This document shows, piece by piece, positions 17,987 to 20,064 of a DNA stretch of 20,064 bases; the stretch's first letter is position 1, and the number at the start of each line of letters is the position of its first letter. The notes under the pieces were generated by a model. That model was not told where the DNA came from, searched no databases, and saw only the letters and a list, made by a program, of their open reading frames with translations. The position numbers and the translations under genes are program-made. This DNA comes from a virus, in the IMG/VR virus record IMGVR_UViG_3300037294_000048, positions 1 through 20,064 of that record. One strand, 5' to 3'.

Positions 17987-20064
17987 TTATGTATTAATCT
18001 GAGTTACGCCACCCGACAGGTATGGTTTCAGCCCGTTAGCATTGTTGGCGAATGTAGCGTTTGCGCTCAAGGAGAATGCGTTTGGCTGTGCTGTTAGACC
18101 CGTTACCATGCCCGATAAGTCTTGGTTAAATGCTGACGCACTTTGGAACATTTGTGACATATTAGTAACTGCACTTGTGTTCCAAGCTCCGATGTTTTGG
18201 TTAAATGCTGATGCAAAGAGGAACATAGCAAGCATACTAGTAACTGCACTTGTATTCCATAACCCGATGTCTTGGTTAAATGCTGATGCAGTGTGGAACA
18301 TACTAGCCATATTAGTAACTGCGCTTGTGTTCCAAGAACCTATGTCTTGGTTAAATGCTGATGCTAGGTAGAACATCTGAGTCATTGTAGTAACTTCACC
18401 TGTGTTCCAAGAACCTATGTCTTGGTTAAATGCTGATGCTTGTCGGAACATATTAGCCATATCAGTAACTTCACCTGTGTTCCAAGAACCTATGTCTTGG
18501 TTAAATGCTGATGCTTGTTGGAACATTTGAGACATATAAGTAACTGCACTTGTGTTCCAAGAACTAATGTCTTGGTTAAATGCTGATGCTAGGTAGAACA
18601 TACTAGCCATATTAGTAACTGCACTTGTATTCCAACTACCGATGTCTTGGTTAAATGCTATTGCACTTTTGAACATACTAGCCATATTAGTAACTGCACT
18701 TGTGTTCCAGTTACCAATAGCACCGTTCAATACTGTACAGCCTTGAAACATAGTATTTACCGCGCCAATCAAAACAGGCGCGTCAGTAGCTGTGCCAACT
18801 AAATTAGCACAACCAGTAAACGCTACATTCCAAGTAGTCATACCCGTAACGCTACCCCATTGCCTAACATCCACGCACTTGAGTCTATCCCCTGCGTTAT
18901 TAAAAAATGGTGCTGTATATGTACCCGTTACACTAATATCGTAGTATCCCGCAAGCGCATAGGTCTTAGCAGTTAAGTCACCCGTTGAAGTAACGCTAGT
19001 ACCATCACCCCAATTAACAACACCATTACGAGTACCCGCACGGTTAGGCCATTGGAATGTGCCACCGTCTGCACTGATAAACACGGTCATTACAAACGCA
19101 TTAGCAGGAGCGTCTACAGGCGTTACCAGTGATCGATACTCTACATCTGATGGGTAGTAGCTTAGTTTCTTATGTGTGCCGACACCTAGAGTTAGGCTTG
19201 TGGTAGCCGTTGGGTAAAAAGGTAAGCCGTAGCTACGGTCAGCGACCACAGGCGCACGAAGGTTAGCAGTACCCGCTGTGACAATGATGCCTGACTCTGG
19301 TGTGTCTACGTCAGCGATTAAAGTGCCTTGACCCGATTGGTTATACCATTGAGTGAAGTTAGAGCCTGAGAGCGTGAATGCGTCTGCGGCTCGTGTGACT
19401 TGTGATTCTACTGTTGGAATGTAAGATGATGCGTAAGAGCCTGCTTCTAGTTGTGCGCCCCAAAGATAGATACCTGATACTCCATCGCCTGTGTATGAAA
19501 TAGGGTTGCCCATACCCATTACAAAATAAACTGTTTTATTTAATGTGGGTGTGGTAATAGAGCATTTATACCAACCGTTACCAACATTTTCTATGTCTGC
19601 ACTTGCTAATTGAACGCCTGTAGTTACAGAAACTGCCCCATTACTTAAATTGAAATAAGCAATTCCGTAGAAAGAGCTATCTGACCATATATTAAATATG
19701 TTGCGTTCTCCGGCTTTAGCATACATACTTAAAGTGTAAACTCCATTTATAGCAATAGGTCTAAGTAAATAATGTGTATTAGTAGCAGAATTTTCCACTA
19801 ACTTATCACCTGTTAAATTACCATCAGGCGTAATAATAACGTTCGGTGTTACCGTTGCATTTGTTTTAGCCCAAGCCGCATTACTAAAATCTTGACTATA
19901 CGTCATCAAATTAGTCCTCTGCGCTTCCCGCATCAACCCTAAACACTCGCCTGTCACCGCATCATATGTAATCCTCGGCTCATTAGCGACAGCAGTCTGG
20001 ATAACACCGAACTTGTCTGTGTATGTTGCTGTAGAGGCTCGTGCGGATACGATACGTGGGTCTA
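17987..20064 (-). CDS. Large tail fibre/adhesin with DUF285 (BspA-like) repeats (5' end outside window)
   Basis: The frame is open to the window edge: upstream of an in-frame GTG at 19957 it still reads [19 protein letters not shown] and [12 protein letters not shown]. The gene is therefore partial, with at least 691 codons inside. Order of parts: (1) residues [20 protein letters not shown]...[19 protein letters not shown] (about 19400-19950), a carbohydrate-binding/lectin-like domain common in phage fibres; (2) a WGDG motif (19001-19015) followed by [13 protein letters not shown], a PKD-like fold; (3) a transition ([13 protein letters not shown]); (4) eight 25-residue DUF285/BspA-type repeats (18110-18709); (5) a ~40-residue end ([17 protein letters not shown]). 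It is probably a receptor-binding fibre. DUF285 proteins elsewhere are cell-surface adhesins. The left neighbour is the small fibre-associated gene. Confidence 0.9.
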   Translation of the reverse strand, partial: DPRIVSARASTATYTDKFGVIQTAVANEPRITYDAVTGECLGLMREAQRTNLMTYSQDFSNAAWAKTNATVTPNVIITPDGNLTGDKLVENSATNTHYLLRPIAINGVYTLSMYAKAGERNIFNIWSDSSFYGIAYFNLSNGAVSVTTGVQLASADIENVGNGWYKCSITTPTLNKTVYFVMGMGNPISYTGDGVSGIYLWGAQLEAGSYASSYIPTVESQVTRAADAFTLSGSNFTQWYNQSGQGTLIADVDTPESGIIVTAGTANLRAPVVADRSYGLPFYPTATTSLTLGVGTHKKLSYYPSDVEYRSLVTPVDAPANAFVMTVFISADGGTFQWPNRAGTRNGVVNWGDGTSVTSTGDLTAKTYALAGYYDISVTGTYTAPFFNNAGDRLKCVDVRQWGSVTGMTTWNVAFTGCANLVGTATDAPVLIGAVNTMFQGCTVLNGAIGNWNTSAVTNMASMFKSAIAFNQDIGSWNTSAVTNMASMFYLASAFNQDISSWNTSAVTYMSQMFQQASAFNQDIGSWNTGEVTDMANMFRQASAFNQDIGSWNTGEVTTMTQMFYLASAFNQDIGSWNTSAVTNMASMFHTASAFNQDIGLWNTSAVTSMLAMFLFASAFNQNIGAWNTSAVTNMSQMFQSASAFNQDLSGMVTGLTAQPNAFSLSANATFANNANGLKPYLSGGVTQINT
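18110..18709 (-). repeat. Eight exact 75-bp units: DUF285/BspA-like repeats with conserved frame and variable codons
   Basis: 600 bp = 8 x 75 with no indel. The framework (WNT..VT.M..MF...AFNQDIG) is close to invariant, even at silent sites. Codons 8, 10-11 and 14-15 of the unit vary strongly; codons 14-15 form a 6-nt block with six different versions in eight copies. One degenerate copy precedes the array (~18710-18745) and a decayed one follows. Confidence 0.95.

Noticed and set aside
18110-18709. CRISPR-like array
   Set aside because: The 75-bp period contains no spacer-repeat alternation; it is a continuous coding repeat translating into DUF285 units with an open frame.
17987-20064. Diversity-generating retroelement target
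   Set aside because: Codon 8 variants could come from AAT by changes at adenines, but other variable codons change at all bases, and no reverse transcriptase, template repeat or IMH-like element is visible in the window.
1-20064. tRNA, rRNA, integrase, attachment site or insertion sequence
   Set aside because: None was recognised by reading both strands; no cloverleaf, transposase or inverted terminal repeats were seen.

Overview
This window looks like part of a tailed bacteriophage genome (Caudoviricetes), most likely a podovirus-like phage of a Gram-negative proteobacterium. The reasons: two divergently oriented blocks of tightly packed genes with overlapping start/stop codons, a phage recombination module, a holin/endolysin/spanin lysis cassette (spanins imply a Gram-negative host), glycine-zipper virion proteins of the DNA-ejection type, and two tail-fibre-like genes. 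No tape measure, tail tube, sheath, integrase, repressor, tRNA, CRISPR array or IS element is visible. Terminase, portal and capsid genes are not in the window, so class and lifestyle are inferences.

Bases 1-6515, + strand (early/middle genes). The block opens with the 3' end of a C5-cytosine DNA methyltransferase, followed by a ribbon-helix-helix DNA-binding protein and several small proteins of unknown function, a Cys-rich (probably metal-binding) protein and a PD-(D/E)XK-like nuclease. After the only sizeable gap (2234-2306, with a possible promoter) comes a recombination/replication set: a 28-aa membrane peptide, an ERF-type single-strand annealing protein, a YqaJ/lambda-exonuclease-type nuclease, a small protein with an SSB-like acidic tail, a DUF3310 protein and a NinB-like protein. 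Then come a secreted Cys-rich micropeptide, a winged-helix protein, an HNH/DUF1364-like nuclease and an antitermination-Q/sigma-region-4-like protein. That last gene is at the usual position of a late-gene switch.

Bases 6504-9146, - strand (lysis and accessory genes, read right to left): a coiled-coil membrane protein, a small conserved protein, an HTH-metallophosphoesterase, a holin-like protein, a T4-lysozyme-type endolysin, an overlapping Rz/Rz1-like spanin pair and a small exported protein. The two blocks converge and overlap by 12 bp with no convincing terminator.

Bases 9195-20064, - strand (virion genes): a four-cysteine protein, a HxH-rich tail collar/fibre protein, three to four glycine-zipper or Ala/Gly-rich virion proteins that are candidates for the DNA-ejection apparatus, a GNAT-fold protein, a P22-gp10-like structural protein, a protein built of eight exact 20-residue repeats, and a large fibre/adhesin running off the right edge.

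The most unusual element is this last fibre. It carries eight tandem copies of an exactly 75-bp (25-aa) DUF285/BspA-type repeat. The framework is nearly identical even at silent sites, whereas a few fixed codons, including a 6-nt block, are replaced wholesale from copy to copy. This looks like a modular, diversifying receptor-binding surface. Also notable are several long out-of-frame overlaps (DUF3310/embedded ORF, HTH/small gene, endolysin/holin, Rz/Rz1), a fresh 30-bp in-frame duplication, and a very small secreted Cys-rich peptide in the early region.
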